A stretch of DNA of 64,000 nt from Viola odorata (GCA_963691705.1 OY829539.1:60300327-60364326); one strand, 5' to 3'. Numbered from the stretch's first letter, positions 22,001-36,639 are shown. The notes: generated by a model not told the origin, from the sequence alone. Translations and numbers: made by a program.

Positions 22001-25000
22001 AAAAAAAAATCAACGAAAATCCAGTTATATGTTTGGCTGGCAGAAATTGAACAGATGATAACATAAAACTGTTGTTAACGGGGCTTGAAAAGTGTGGACC
22101 TACACAATCAATGCAGTTTGCAAGATTTTTTTAAGAAAAAAAACACAGAAGGACGAAAGGTATGGGTCATGTGTACTACTTGGCAGAATCTTAATAGTGG
22201 CATTTCACAATTTATTGTTATCAACGGACCTTTAGATGGACATTGTCACTCCCATTTCTTCCATCACCAATGGAGATAATATCATGGTAGTTAGTTTCAG
22301 CATGATAGACAACAGCATTAAGGGCTTCATAGAAGGGATTCCCTGGCCAAATAACAAATCAAATTAGAGAGGAAGAAAATTTTGGAAGATACAAGTTTCC
22401 TTATGTAGGAAATCCATACCTAAAGTATCAAAATAGCTAATTGGAAGATCAAGTTCAGCACCGACAGAAAGATAAATAATTTGCCGAGGAACCTTGTTGC
22501 TTAATATTCTTATTTGTGCAACCTGACAACAGGAAACAACACATCCCTGTAAGTTTCAGAGGACTACTAACCAAAATAGTCAAGAATACAGTTGGAACTC
22601 CCAAAATAGGTTACACTAAAAGTAGCTGCAAACTACCAAAGATAAGAGTACTACTGTGATTAACATAAAAAAATTTGTGCTACAAAGTAACAAGGATAAA
22701 AATAAATTGCAAGCACACAATGTGTGTTGGCATACAAGTAACAAGAACTACCATCTGGTAGCTCACATGCATTCTAGAAAAATGAGGCACTATTTTAAGT
22801 ATGCTCCAGTTTGCTGTACATACAAAAAACCTTGAGAAACTTTAAGGTTAAAGCCATGTTGTCATAGAGTAAACGGAGTTGGAAAAATCTAGCTTCTAAA
22901 GCACATACAACCACTTTGTTAAACCCTAGTCTACAAAACACTTCGGCTTTTCAAGAAATGGAGCAAAAAATACTTGAGTTCCAAAACCATCAGATGGAAT
23001 CTGCCAGTTTAAAACTGTGCTATAAGACTGGAGTATATTTATATAACACCCTGACACTCTATCACTCATACTCAACAAGCCTACACTCAAGAGACCAGAA
23101 AAGTTTCATAACCATTTCATAATAGTAATGCTAAAAAATATATTTATTAAATACCTCGGTGACCTTGACACAAGAAGCTATCTCAATCCTTCCAGTGGTT
23201 CGATCTTTGGCCTCTATGCATGCTATACTCCTACTCTCCGTTGTTATTCTCTCGCCATCGATGGTAATTGCATCCTTTTGCCAATCTTCATGCTTTTCAC
23301 AACTTCTCAATAACGAATAGATAATAGTTCCTTTGTGAGTTTGACCATCCAACTGGCCATATGAATCCGGGGATGAAGGCAAGAGACTAGATGTCACATA
23401 ATGTGGGGGGAGAACCCATGTCATTGGTACTCCAAGAGCAAGAGGGGGGTCAGGTACAACCAATAACGACAAAGATGCATTATAAATCCTTGACTTGGAG
23501 TAGGAAGTAGATACGAAATCACAAGAGAATGAAACTGCAAGATTTGTCCTGCCTGCGAATCTGATATGCAGTGATAATTGCTTAGTACCGGAGTGGGGTT
23601 GTACCATCATGTATAATTATAGCATGCATTGACATAGAATGTGATGCCAAGTCTCAAAACAAACAGTGATCAATATAACAAAGAGGAAATACGGCATTGC
23701 AGCCAGCAAGCAGCTCAACCAATTGTCAAGCACATCACAGTAATTTGTGTCTACAGGTTAGGACAAGGATCAAGAAAAGATGAAAATCTTAATGCAGTAA
23801 CATCTCACATTTAACAAGCTACAGTAATCCTTATAGGACTAGAAGCCTAAGGAGGAAGAATCTAAACACCAAGAAACTTAAAAATAGAGGCTCAAACCAA
23901 AAAGAAGAAAAAGAAAAGCCTATGAACAAGTAAGAAATGGTAGCTCCCAAGGTAAAAAAACTCTTTTTAAAGTTCATACAGATTTCAAATCCATTAATGT
24001 GGATAAAGCAATCAGGCACTCAAAACAATGTTATCAGATCAAACCTTCGAAGATAACCATTAATTAAATAAATGCATTAAATGATTGAAAGAATTTCATG
24101 ATCAGCCCTACATAATAAATTTCATAATTGGGTGAGTGGAAAGCAGCTGGCGTACAATGGATAACAAAGGGGAAAAAAAAGAAAACTTTCAAGCCAAACT
24201 TAATGGGTCCTAAAAACAATGAAATAATAAATCCATGGAGTAAAAGAATTGTTTTGTTCGACTGTTCAAGTTTATAGCCAAAAGTTTAAGCACAACTTAT
24301 TTTCCTATCCTATTATTCCTCGTAAGAACTACCCTGCATACCTTCCGTACAAGACTTTGATAAAAGCATGTTCCTTTTCATCATCCAATGAGAACCAGTG
24401 CTTTTGACCATGCAAGGTTTCTTCCATCTTGAAACTCAGTACCTAAATAATCAGTAAGCAGCATTCAAAATTGAAGGGGGAAATGGGAACAGAGACCTGA
24501 AACGATATTAATAAGATGCAGGATTCATTCTAACCTTCTCATCATCGATACTCCACTTAAAATCAGTACAGAGCCCGTAGAATGAGAGTAAATCACCCTG
24601 ACAATGCAAGTAAGCCAGTTAAACTCCAAGTCTCAGTAATTCAATCAAGAACTTTTGGTTTCTAATTCTTGCCTCAAGAAATGAAGGAAATACTGGAATC
24701 TCGCGGCCAACAGCATGCTGTTCGCTCTGTGCATTCAATATTGCCGATGAAGGAACTCCTACATGACAAATGATGACATCTCCGCTCCCATGAACTCTCG
24801 AAAGGATTGTCTGATCCCAAAAAGCAATGTAAAATGTGAGCCACACGCTAGATCTAGGAATTAAGTTTGAAGGCCCTCTAAAGCTATATAGTGACAACAA
24901 GTCTGCAATATCTATTGCCCACAATCCTGTGCAGCATGACAGGGAAAGAAAAACTAGAGAAAGGTCTGGTATGCATGACCTATGTTCCCTCAGCTTCTCA

Positions 25001-28000
25001 GTTGGCAGATGTTCTCACCAAGGGACTACATACTTCTACATTCAATGGACTGATTTCCAAGCTGGGAATGGAAAACATGTATTCCTCAGCTTAAGAGGGG
25101 GTGTTGAAGATTCTACGAATTAAGTCCTGATTTACTTCCTAATTTGTTAGGTTTTTTCTTTCCCTAATTTATGGCTGTAATTACTCTCATATGTATATAT
25201 ATGTACCAATATAATGAGTCTAAAAGTAAGTGAAAAATAATAAAATTCCCTTCAAAATCTTTCAGCAAACACTCATAATGCTTGGGTGACTCACTGTGTT
25301 TCCTGGAGATATTCCAAATAAGTGTCCAGAAGATTTGTCAACCGTTGCTACTCCATCATCCATAGAAACATACTCAACGTGTGCACCAATGGTTGGGCCT
25401 CCTTTCACTGTAAGCTAAACCAAACAAGTGATAGAAAAATTAAATTAAACTAAAGATAAACATGAGAAAAGTAAAGACTGGAGTTGATCATCTATATAGC
25501 AGCAACAAGAAATTCTATATCTGTTTTATCCTTGCCAGAAGTAAACAAAAAAAATATCCAAGACCATGAATCCCACCTGATATGATGCACCTGGTACCAA
25601 AAATATAACATGGGGATGAATTCTTAGAGGTTCAAATACTTCAATCTTTATTGGTTGACTAAGTATTTCACGTCCAGAGTGCTGTCTAACACTGGCCTGT
25701 CATTGAAAACCATTTATAGACTTACACACTCAACTCCAAATAGCAAAATAAAACATAAGAAAACAAACAAATTGGCATAGGTCAAACAAGGAACGTACAA
25801 AAAGAGTTGTCATCCCAAGATGTTTTGCTCTAATTTTGAAGGATGGCACGTTAACACATCCACCACGAGGACTTAAGATACCATCATTGTGCAGAAGTTC
25901 AACTACATCATCTTCAATAAACACATTAATGTTCATGAAAGCAAACTGCACCAAGAATTTGCAAACATTTGGCATTTTGATAATTTAAAGACTAGCACAA
26001 AAACATGAAAGACATACTCGATGACACTCTCACACCAGAGGAAATAAAACAGAATAAACAAAAAATCTACACATCTACATGCATGCCAATTAAAATATAT
26101 CAGAAGTATTTCTCCAACTGGGTCGAGTTTAATTCATATGCCATTAAGGAACGTAAAGCTGGAACAGATAGCTCCCAATATGAAATAAATAGGATCAACT
26201 GTAACCTGATCGGAATTGAAAGTACTTCCATCATTGGTCCCAGCTGTTAGATCAATGAATTGCGACTGCCCTCCCTGAAAATATTAAAGTAAATGGTGAA
26301 TGAAAGTTCACGCAAAATCAAATCACCAACATGCCAAAAACATACCATAAGGCTTATTTCATCTCCTGAAACGATCTTAATCCAGTCTACATCAGCGACT
26401 TGGACCTGTGAAAATATGTACTTCCATAAGGAAATAACATAAGTTAACTTGAAAAGTGAATGCAAGCAAGGATGTGTCCTGGATATAATGAATAAAAGGA
26501 AGCAGCATAGAATTTACAACCATTTTTTTAAACGGATGAAATAAAGAGAATGCTATAATATAAAAAACACACTGAAAAATATATTTTTTGATGCACCACA
26601 TGGCGACTGAAGCATTCAAGGGAAGATTGGAATAGCAATTGAGAAATGAAAAAAAATGCTAAGGGTACAACAATAGTTTAATTACTTCATGACGTACTGT
26701 GCATCAAGGTAGAATTTCTACTCACATACATAAAGAAAGGTAGTCTGTCATGTGTCGACGCAAATTGAAAAGACAAGCTCTTAAATTGATGAATAAAAGA
26801 AGAGATTCATGTGAGTAGTGGACCAAATTCAATATGGCCATATGTTTGGTAATTACGATCCAGCTTCAATGATAAAGCATAAATGTTGAATTGGGTAATA
26901 ATCCCATCAGGAAGCTTGAGCTAAAACGCCAATGCTTATACATCCCCATAAGGATTATACTTGTCACTCAGCTCAAACAAAAACTCAACATCCAGCTAAT
27001 GAAGGCCACTTTGGTTTTAAGGTAAAGATGAGACTTTTAAAAGCACTAATTCGCTCAACATTTTAAAATTATGTGTACGGAAAAAAAAAATTATTATCTT
27101 ACCAATTAACTTGAGAAACATTGTTGTTTCAGAGAGAAGAAAAAAATCCTGGAGAATTTTCTAGGAGTATTATGTTTCAAAAATTGTTAACTTGTTAGTA
27201 GAAAATATTTAATCAAGATGCATACTAAAATGAAGGTTTTCAACAGCTTTAAGTAGCAATTATTCATATTATACTTCACTCAAGCATGGACAGAGCAAAA
27301 AGAACACATTACCACAGCAGAAGCAGCCATAGGGGGAGTAAGCCCAACATCAGAACCAGTCAAATGTGCAGTGCCAAAACCTCTAGGAGAGACTGTCAAT
27401 TGTAAGCACTGTAAACCTGGTCTTGGTTGAATAATCTCTAGCACTTGAGAGTCATTCACAACAGCTTCCCACCAACAACTTCCCCCAGTAATTGATAGAT
27501 TTACCTAAATTGTAGCAGTAACTCCGATGTAAGAGTCATAACAATTGAAATTCATGAACAATAAGATGGCAACGACACTCGTCTATATGGAAGAAGTATC
27601 TACAGGAGCTCAGTTCAAAGTTCAACCAGAAAACAACTTAATTTTGCAAGAAAGGATAATAAGGAGTGAATATGCTTTTGAAGTTACACTCTGACAAAAA
27701 AAAGTTGTACATCAAACTGCACTGCTTCAGCTTGACAATAATGAGACAGGAGAAAACATAGCTAACCTAAACTCCTTGCAACAGTCAATAAGTGACACAG
27801 AAAATGCGGAAAAATGAGCAATATGACATCAAATGAGCTAAATAAAGGCAAAAGCAAGGGAGATGAGAATAAACTGTGCTCGCATTAGAATCTTCCTTAG
27901 CATTGGGGTTGAAGTATAACAAGTTGAACTCTGGATTAACTCCCAATGTGGAAACAAGCTTCATATTCAAATAAAGCAAAAGATTGGTGATTAAGAAATA

Positions 28001-31000
28001 GAAAATAACTGATGCCATAAGCGCATAACATGAGACAAAAATTATAATATTAGGCAACCTATTAAATAACATGATCACAAGCGTATACCTCTAAACGAAT
28101 AGCATCAGTCAGAACTTCCTTAGAACTTTGTAATTGTGCAGAATAAGGGCTATCCACAGTTGCTCGAACAACGCACTGACAAACAGGTGCACAAAATCCC
28201 ACCTTAAAAACCACTGAAAATATAAAAGGTAACAAAAAAGAAAAAATCTTTACAAGCAAGCGCATGTAACTCCCAGCCGATAAAATATGCAGTACTACAC
28301 AAGTCTTCTCTTTTTAACAGGAGAACTCATGGTTATCGTAGAAAACCTTTGAAAACGAAGGCATGTTCTTCTTCACAGTTAAAGACAAATAAATCCAGTT
28401 ATTAAAAAACTAAAAAAAAAGAGAAATATAGAAGTGAAGGAAAAAAGAAGAAGAGAAAACGAACATTTCAAGACAAAAACAAAACTAGAAAACATCGATC
28501 AGTCCGCTTTGGTGACACCTCATTGCAAATCAGCATAGAAGAAAAATATGAATATAAAAAATAAAAGTTTCCCTCTACTCTATTAAGACTTAATCTAAAG
28601 CTAGCGATGGTGCCAGGCGGGAAAAAAGAAGTACAAATATGAAGGAGACCCAAACTCTGAGAAGTACCTGTTTAGAATCATTTTTCAAGGCTAGAAACCT
28701 CTCCCAACTGGACTTGGATCTCTCTGACTCATGAGCATCATCCCAACATGCTAACCTCTCACAGCTGCTTAACTCCCACTTCAAGGAAATGGAAGATGAG
28801 TTTGCAAAAGCTTCTCCAGAGCTACTGATGCCAACTGCAGCAATGCGAATAGTTCGACCATTTGCCACGGTAGCATTGATTTTCCCTGTGCTACGATCAG
28901 CAAGTGTTGCACTCCTTATAGTATCATGTTTATTAACTGCCAGGTGACCAAAGTTCAGCCAACAGCATGTAAGTTGTGAAGAAAATAAAAAGATGGAAAT
29001 AAAATGGCATTAAATGTCACTAATGAAATAATTACCAGGTTCATCTACTATTAGCGCAATAGAAGAAGGAAAACTGCAGCTAAGAGACAATGTGACATCT
29101 GCTACTGCAGGCAGAGGATGGTCATCTCCAACCAAATTCCCGCGTTTGAAAACCAATTTCTGAGTCATTTAAGGAGAGAAGAAATCACAATTACAAGTTT
29201 CGCATTAAAGAGATCATAATACAGAAGATGATTAAAATGAATTACATGCCCCCAAACACAGAAAGCAGAAGATGTAACAAATCCCAAACATCATGTACCA
29301 CTTACAAATTGGCCTAGACTGCCGCATGACACACTGTACACACTCTGATAGCCCCAAGAAACCTGCTGCACAAGGACTTTGTCTTTAATGTGACCACTCT
29401 CATCTCCTAATATTTCCACAGTTTCCATGAAATCAACATCTTTTTCCCATGGTTCAGGCCCTCCAAGAAGCAAAACATCTAAACTTGTTCCAGGGACAAG
29501 ATATAATCTCTCCAATCTTTCCACATGATTACTTGCATCCGCATGACCTGAATTGAACCAACACCCACCAAATTGATTGCCATCACCGATTTGATGCAGA
29601 GTAAGTGGTGGATAAGCTGCTATGTGTGATGAAGATTTCAAAACCACAGGTCCATGAAAAGACTTATCAAAGTCGTGATGGTCTTTTGAGAATGTTGCAT
29701 GCAGCATGGTCTGACCAGGAGCAGAAGCATAAACATGGGCCCAAGCGCAAGGTGGGACATAAACTGAATTATGGAGCTGCTCTGAAACAAGGGACTCCTC
29801 TGTTTCATTGAGAACAACAAAAGAACTACTTGCAGCTTTCCATTTGACAAAAGGATGAAAAGCATCACATTTATAGAAACAGGCACCTGCAAGAGTTGAA
29901 ATAATCTTAGAAAAAATCATCATAGTCGACCAGAAATGATCAAAAGCATGTCCCATGTGATTCTATTACCACTTGATGCTTTTAGCGTTACGGCAGCATG
30001 AAGAAGTGATCCTACAACAGTCTCTACGGGGAGGTTTTGCAGCATAATCATATTTGATGGAGTGGAAACTTCAATGACCACCTATTCAAAGAGAAATGAA
30101 TAGCAGATGAGATGGAGAAATTGTATTTCGGGGTGCACAACAAGGTCAATGTTAGGCATAGTTCCTCCACATAATTAAGAATCGAGACCAAGAGACATGC
30201 CATATGCATGCTACTTTTTTCACCAAACGAGGAATATGTTTCTTCCAACCAAAAATTCACATTTTTGTAGACTGTAAAGTGCTTTCAATTTCATATTTGG
30301 GCCTTAATCCTATCACAATAGAAAATACAAATCCCAAGAAAAAGAGTAAAAAGTCTTAAACCTCTTGATGGTCAAGCTCAAAACAACATCAACCTTACTA
30401 ACAAAATGGAAGTAACCTATGCAAAACAAAACCTGAAGGAGAGCAATGATAGATAGTTCACACTGCAGCTAGGTATCAGCAATAGAAAGTTACAGTTGTA
30501 CAATAGTTGAAACAAGAGCAAGTAAATTCAAATCATAAAAATAATAGTTAAATAATGCAAGGCCTCATTTTTGCTTTATAGTACTAAGTAATTTGGGTGT
30601 ATACGTATAACTTTCCAGGAACTCTGAATCTGAAAGATGTTATTCTTGAAACTGAGCAGAAAAATGGTCAAGACATTATACGGTTTATACCACTCATCCA
30701 TTTCTGTAGCCCATTTCTATAAGGACGTAAAAAAGTAACTCAGAGATCAGTAGAATGCATAAAAGTGTCATTTACCTCATCATAATTTAATGAATCAAAA
30801 ATTGATACTACTTTGACAGTAGCTTTACCAAGCTTCTTTGCCTGCACAACACCAGATGTAGATACTGATAAAGTAGAGATGTCTGAAGAAAACCACTTGT
30901 AATCATTGAATGCTTTGGCACAACCTACATAATATAAAACAAATAATCTTCAGAGCAGGTTTCAAAAAAGAAGCAAGAGTAGTACAGTGATTCATTAGCT

Positions 31001-34000
31001 GAGACTGAGCAACCAACCTCCTGTAGCCTTTAGCTCCAACTCTTGGTAAATATTAGGGGCCCAGGGGAGGAGAATAGTCCCATTAACTCTTTCCAAACTA
31101 AACTTGACTTGACCACATACATGTACTTCTTGTGCAACCTTAAGCACCTATCCGAGAAAGAAGATCAAGATAAAACCATTAATTGACCAACAAAAGCTGC
31201 AAGGTGTTTGTGTCTTTGTGTGTGTCTACATATATATATAGAAACACACACAGACACATACATGAGGAAATGATACTGCAAAGTCTCACATGCATCTCAT
31301 GGTGTCCACCAACATAACGTAAAGAAGCTGCCAATTTCCCCGTTCCCTGTGAGGTTGCTTTCAAAATCCTAGAATTGTGCCAGTCATGCTTGACAGCAAT
31401 ATCCTCTGACGTTAAGAAAGTTGTCCAGTACTCTGACTGCTCATCATGAAGTCTAAGATCATCACTCTGCAATGAATGGGAGGAACTTGTGATCGGAAGA
31501 AAAGCCAGAAAGCATAGAGAATATAGCATCAGAACATTTCAGCAAGCCAATAACAAATTCCTAAGAACAAAGAAGACTTGATAACATGTCAATCAACAAA
31601 AATGGATTCTATAAAAGATAACAAATGTAGCAGTGCAGGGGAGTTCTGAGAAAATCAAGCCAGTGCATAGAGTACACACAAAAGGCTATCACTAAGAACC
31701 TAAAAATGGTTAGAGTAGTTGAGTAAACATTTGCTAGAGAAGCACAATGATACTACGCTAGAAGAACAATATAGAATAATGGGGGTATACCTCTGTAATA
31801 TAGATTTCTCGTGCATCAGGTTCAGGCGAGAAAACTTTCATTTGAATACCGTACTGATGACCAGAAACGATATACCAGGATGACATGGATGAGGAAGCTT
31901 CAATTCCATCAATAGGATCGCCAGAAATAGATAAAGGGATCTTGTACAAGTATAAATTGTGTGGGAGGACCACATTAAGCGATGAAAGATGTGTGTTCCC
32001 AGCAACTCTAGTATCTTCAACTATAGCAGTTGTTAGGCCTAAGTTCAATGCATGAGTAAAGCCCATACTAGGGTCCACCTCAGCAACTGAAGAATCCAAA
32101 ATACTCCATTTATGATGAGGGGATGGTAGAGTTACCACTGCAAAGGCAGACAAACAGTTAACAACAGAGCTGATGATGTAATTCGACAAAGCAACAATAG
32201 CAAGAAAATGAAGCCTTCAAACGAAGACAACTAAACATACAAAAGTTATAATGCTGCTTATCTACCCATATGCCTAGAAAATTACATTTTGTAATCAACT
32301 CAAGATAAGATGAATCCAAGCAAAAGATTCTTTACGGTCAGGTCTTCTGCTAATTCTCAAGAAAAGTTATCCATGAATACTTACAATACTATAGCGAAAA
32401 GAATACAATCCCCAAAGAAAAACTAATAGAAGAACTGTTTAACTTTTTTTTAAACTATAACTTGGATTGCAAAAAGAAGGATGGAAACACACTAATTATA
32501 GCTTGGTGGCAATAGAAAAATCACAAGGGCCAGATCATCAATAGAACATTAAACCTTTCAAACAGAATAAACAATAACTTGCAAATAATCTGACTTAAGT
32601 TATAATCTACCTCAGTAAAAGATTAAGACGCAAAATCTTTACTTGTCAACAACTAAAGAAGTGACAAAAACATGTTACTAAGTAAAAACAAAGTACTTCT
32701 TAAACTAACTTGCAATAAAGGAAACCCCATTAGTCAATTACCCATCTCCTCCTATAGTAAGTTCGTAACATTAACACACTATAAGCCCATATTAGCAATT
32801 GGAGTCATCAAACCTGGTAAGAATAATAACATAAAAGAAAACTATCCATGAAGTTACCATATTTATTGTCAGCAGAAAGATAAAAGAAAACCTTGTAGAG
32901 CATTGGCACGAATAACTTTGAGTGTGAATTGAAAAGAAGCACCAACGAGTACAAAAACTGGAGAGGGAGGCTCAAGCGACATGGCCTCCGCGACAGTTAG
33001 AGCAATCTTATCAGCTAGGTGGTTAAACTGCGGCTCAAGCAAATGCACGGAAACACTCTCATGTCCTATCCCGATCCCTTTAACAACAAACAAATCTGAG
33101 AATACACCCTGCATTACATATCATTCCATGTAGTGAGATAGAGATGCAACAATGTATGACAAACCCATTGCTGTAAATCAAATACACGCCTAAATACTTT
33201 ATCCTCAAGTTTAATTTGGATGTTTAAGTCGCCACACAGTCCACTGCAGTCGCTTAATGGAGAATCCTTCAAAGGAACATGAACGAGGTGATGAGGTAAT
33301 CCATCAATTTCTGGCGTTAGCTCCCACATGAATTGTAAGCCCACCAACGATGAAAACACATTATCTGCAACACACATGGATAGTTGGATAAACAAACCCA
33401 AAAAGTGAAAAATCCAGATCACCTATAAGAATATCATGACAAAATCTCAACCAACTAAAGCACTCATCAGCAAGTGAATATTGGATCATCATCATCAAAT
33501 TAAAGTAATTATTAAATAATTCATGTTTATGTACAACCTGACATTTACGTGGGGTACATGAGTACTTATCATGTGCAAAAGATCCCACAAATTGCATGTT
33601 AAGATGACTACACGGGAAATAACTATAGTTCCTTTTAGATTAAAGTATGGCATTTACTGTAAGAAACTGACAATAACCAACTCATTTAAAATCAAACTTT
33701 TCTGAGCCAACTATCAGCCATAGAAACAATAACGGCAGCATACATATGAATGAAGAATCACAGGTACACAAAAATTTAACCTAGAAGCTAACATTTACTA
33801 GCATGTTCACAAATGCATCATAATTATCCAATCACTTTTCATAAATATCAATGAGTAAATACTAAATACACAGCAGAAGTTATCAATTCACTCCATGAAC
33901 AGTAATAAAATTAATAAAGAACACAACATCTACCATTAAATATGAGTAGAACATCTTACACCAAAAAAAAAAAAGTTTATTATTCCTGATATAATAAGAT

Positions 34001-34627
34001 GATTTAAGTTGCTAAAACAAACTCTAGCAAGTTGTGCAATCAAGTATTACTAGTTAACACGACACATTACCATAACAACATTACTGTTAAAAACTACTTT
34101 TACCTCCACTATCAAAGGCACGAGCTCGGAGCCTAGCAAACCCATCCAAATCAAGCTTAACAGAGTTGTGAAATATCTGAATTCTGGACACATTGTCGAT
34201 AAAAACTTTGCACCGAATCACAGTTCCGGTGTAGACATCGGCAGCATAGACCGCAGTCTCCTTCCGACCAGAGAATGGCGCGATTGACCTCACCCGTGCA
34301 CTTGTCGAGCAGTGATTAGTTGCATTATACTCAGGTATGACAGATAAAACATCGTGATGATCCCAAGACCTACGGAGACCAAACAAAAATTAGAAACCAT
34401 ATGATAGGATAGTTCTGCCATTTTTGTAAATGTAGAAGCAGTGGTTGATGTTACCATTTAAAGCAACCGTGGCTTCCTTGAAGACGGTATTCGAACGGGT
34501 GAGTGATTTTTGGAGGCAAGAGGATATTGACGTCAGCTAGGTGTGGATCAGAGCTCAGCTGCAACCAAGAGAACGACGCCGTTGGTAGCAGTATGAAGAG
34601 TGCTGACAACCATGCAATACGCACCAT
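19002..34627 (-). CDS. GP210: Nuclear pore membrane glycoprotein GP210 (36 exons, about 1,900 residues)
   Basis: Exons (minus): 34627-34455, 34369-34104, 33364-33198, 33108-32892, 32137-31791, 31466-31290, 31147-31018, 30924-30776, 30081-29970, 29886-29306, 29159-29036, 28936-28668, 28202-28089, 27958-27875, 27504-27313, 26405-26346, 26274-26206, 25945-25799, 25696-25577, 25414-25295, 24810-24673, 24597-24535, 24442-24342, 23560-23155, 22522-22420, 22342-22230, 21991-21920, 21580-21505, 21383-21276, 21186-21051, 20812-20732, 20640-20430, 20262-20196, 19778-19687, 19452-19392, 19300-19002. All junctions are phase-consistent. Product: signal peptide MVRIAWLSALFILLPTASFS, a long lumenal region of Ig-like repeats, and near the end one membrane span (IIATVILGLTLLAVATLCCC). 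GP210 anchors the nuclear pore in the envelope (Arabidopsis EMB3012 family). Exon 14 ends at a weak ACA|GTTTAT donor; intron 21 uses a GC donor. The final residues come from an hAT insertion. Confidence 0.9.
19045..19160 (-). repeat. 30-bp coding tandem repeat in the GP210 tail
   Basis: On the minus strand CTTCTTGCTGATGCTGAAGC plus TAGGCGTATG repeats, giving decapeptides RRLVADAEA, RRMLLADAEA and RRMLPAA after a diverged FVDPGRRFAEAAV. The codons GAAGCTAGGCGTA also occur in the detached tail (EARRRF, 18150-18170). Confidence 0.8.
24836..25240 (+). mobile_element. Ty1/copia 3' fragment (RNase H end, PPT, part of LTR) in GP210 intron 20
   Basis: The plus strand reads LYSDNKSAISIAHNPVQHD, then after a deletion GLVCMTYVPSASQLADVLTK and GLISKLGMENMYSSA*. 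These are the end of the copia RNase H domain, missing the KHVEIDRHFI part. AAGAGGGGG at about 25093-25101 is a polypurine tract, followed by TGTTGAAGATT, an LTR start. Antisense to GP210 and wholly intronic. Confidence 0.85.
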
Positions 34628-35128
34628 CTTGCATTATTTTTACCGTCAGTCAGAAAACCAATGATCTGAGTGTCAATCTTTGAACAACCAAGTGTTTTAT
34701 CGTTTTTATTTAACAAAAAAAACTCCATTTTACCCGCACAACAACAAAATTGCGAAAATCAAGAAGATGAATCATGAATTGAATCACTTCTCCTGAATTA
34801 ATGGGTGTTTATTCAAATGGTTAGTTTTGAAAAATAAATTTCATTAATTTACTAACAGTATTTTTTTGTAAAATTATAAAACATATAACAATATAATTAT
34901 TACAAATAAAAAATAGAACGAGTATATTCTATTATTAATTACAATATGTACTTAACCCGAACTGGGCTTCTCAAGATAAAATCAGAGCCCAGTTTCAAGC
35001 TTCTAAAAATGCATATCTTGGCCAGATCAACGTCATACTTTTTGTGACGCCGTTTGCTCACTTCCACAGTTCCACTAATCAAAGGTGCATGTGGTCATTC
35101 TTTTGACATTTGTTTCCCTTGTTTTCAG
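34628..35128. promoter_or_regulatory. GP210 upstream region
   Basis: 500 bp of AT-rich DNA between the GP210 start (minus) and the first GPAA1 exon remnant (plus). It must hold the GP210 promoter; no specific element can be named. The part next to 35129 is intron-like (TTGTTTTCAG acceptor). Confidence 0.4.
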
Positions 35129-36291
35129 GCACTGGGCATTCCAACTGGTCCTCATGGTGCTTTCCGTGATTTTCAAGTAGATGCAATTACTTTGGAGATT
35201 TCACCCAAAAGTGGTTTCTACAACAAAGCCAGACATAATGAGTTTGTTCTGCGAGGTGGCCGGTCAGTGCTTCTTTCATGCTGTTTGCATTTCCTTTATT
35301 GCTGGCCTTTTTACCAGAAGCTGCAAGTTAATGTTTAAGAGTAGGTTTTCACATGAGTAAACTGTGATTAGTATCTTGGTAGGAAAATGCTATACAGATT
35401 GAAATGAGACAGGTTGAAGACGGGATTGCGCACCCGGAGGTCCCTCCACTTATTATTTTCATTTTAGTCAGTCCCTAATGTTTGTTTTTGTTCAATTTGG
35501 TCCCACACGTTACCTCCGTTAGACCCGCGGAGTCCCTCCTCCCTAAACGGTGACAAACGGCCGTTAGTTTCTATTATTTTATTATTAAAACTGAAAAAGA
35601 TACTGGCCGCGGGACCCACATGTCTGGAAAATTAATTTAAATTTTAAAAATATTAGAAAAATTAGAAAAATTAAAAGAAAAATATTATAGAAAAATTAAA
35701 AGAAAAATAATATTATTAATTTAAAAATACAGAATATTTAGAATATTTAATTTTAAAATTAAAAAATATATAATTAATTTTAAAATTCAAAAACATAATT
35801 ATTTAATTTCTTTCTTTTTTTCTCTTTCTTTAAAAATTAGAAAAATTAAAAGAAAAATAATATTATTAATTTAAAAAATACAGAATATTTAGAATATTTA
35901 ATTTTAAAATTCAAAAATAAATAATTAATATTAAAATTCAAAAAAATAATTAATTAATTTTAAAATTCATAAAAATAATTAATTAATTTTAAAATTCATA
36001 AAAATAATGATTTAATTTCCTTCTTTCCTTTTTTTTTCTTAATTTCTTTGTTTCTTACTCTTTTTTCTTAAAATTAAATAATCATCTTTTTGAATTTTAA
36101 AATTAATTAGTTATTTTTTTGAATTTTAAATAATGCTAATATATATGCTATGGCTGGGTGGCGCTGAGGATAACGCTGGACGCGTGGCGCTGAGGGATTG
36201 GAGGCCACGGATTGCGGGACGCGTGTCGCCGCGTGAGAGGACGAGGCGGATTGTGGGACGACGACGCGTTGACTGGTGGAGACGCGTGTCG

Positions 36292-36491
36292 NNNNNNNNN
36301 NNNNNNNNNNNNNNNNNNNNNNNNNNNNNNNNNNNNNNNNNNNNNNNNNNNNNNNNNNNNNNNNNNNNNNNNNNNNNNNNNNNNNNNNNNNNNNNNNNNN
36401 NNNNNNNNNNNNNNNNNNNNNNNNNNNNNNNNNNNNNNNNNNNNNNNNNNNNNNNNNNNNNNNNNNNNNNNNNNNNNNNNNNNNNNNNNNN
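36292..36491. other. Assembly gap (200 Ns)
   Basis: Exactly 200 Ns, a conventional scaffold spacer. Flanks contain repeated ACGCGTGTCG and ACGCGTGGCG, so a GC-rich tandem repeat probably collapsed here; true size unknown. Confidence 0.95.
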
Positions 36492-36639
36492 GACAGCCAC
36501 TTTTGCCAAATTTTCTGGGTTTTTCCTTTTTCGTTTTCTGTATGTCTTTTTTAAATTTATTTGATAAAAATGACATGGCTGCTTTTCTTTGTTTTTCGTT
36601 TTTCTTTTTCTGTAATTTTTTTTGTTATAAATTTATTTT

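Noticed and set aside
27875..27900. Broken (GA) donor after GP210 exon 14 at AAG|GAAGAT
   Set aside because: A usable GT donor lies 21 bases further (ACA|GTTTAT) and keeps phase 0, so no lesion needs to be assumed; reported only as a weak site.
29605..29811. Plus-strand ORFs opposite GP210 exon 10
   Set aside because: Shadow frames of the long minus-strand coding exon 29886-29306.
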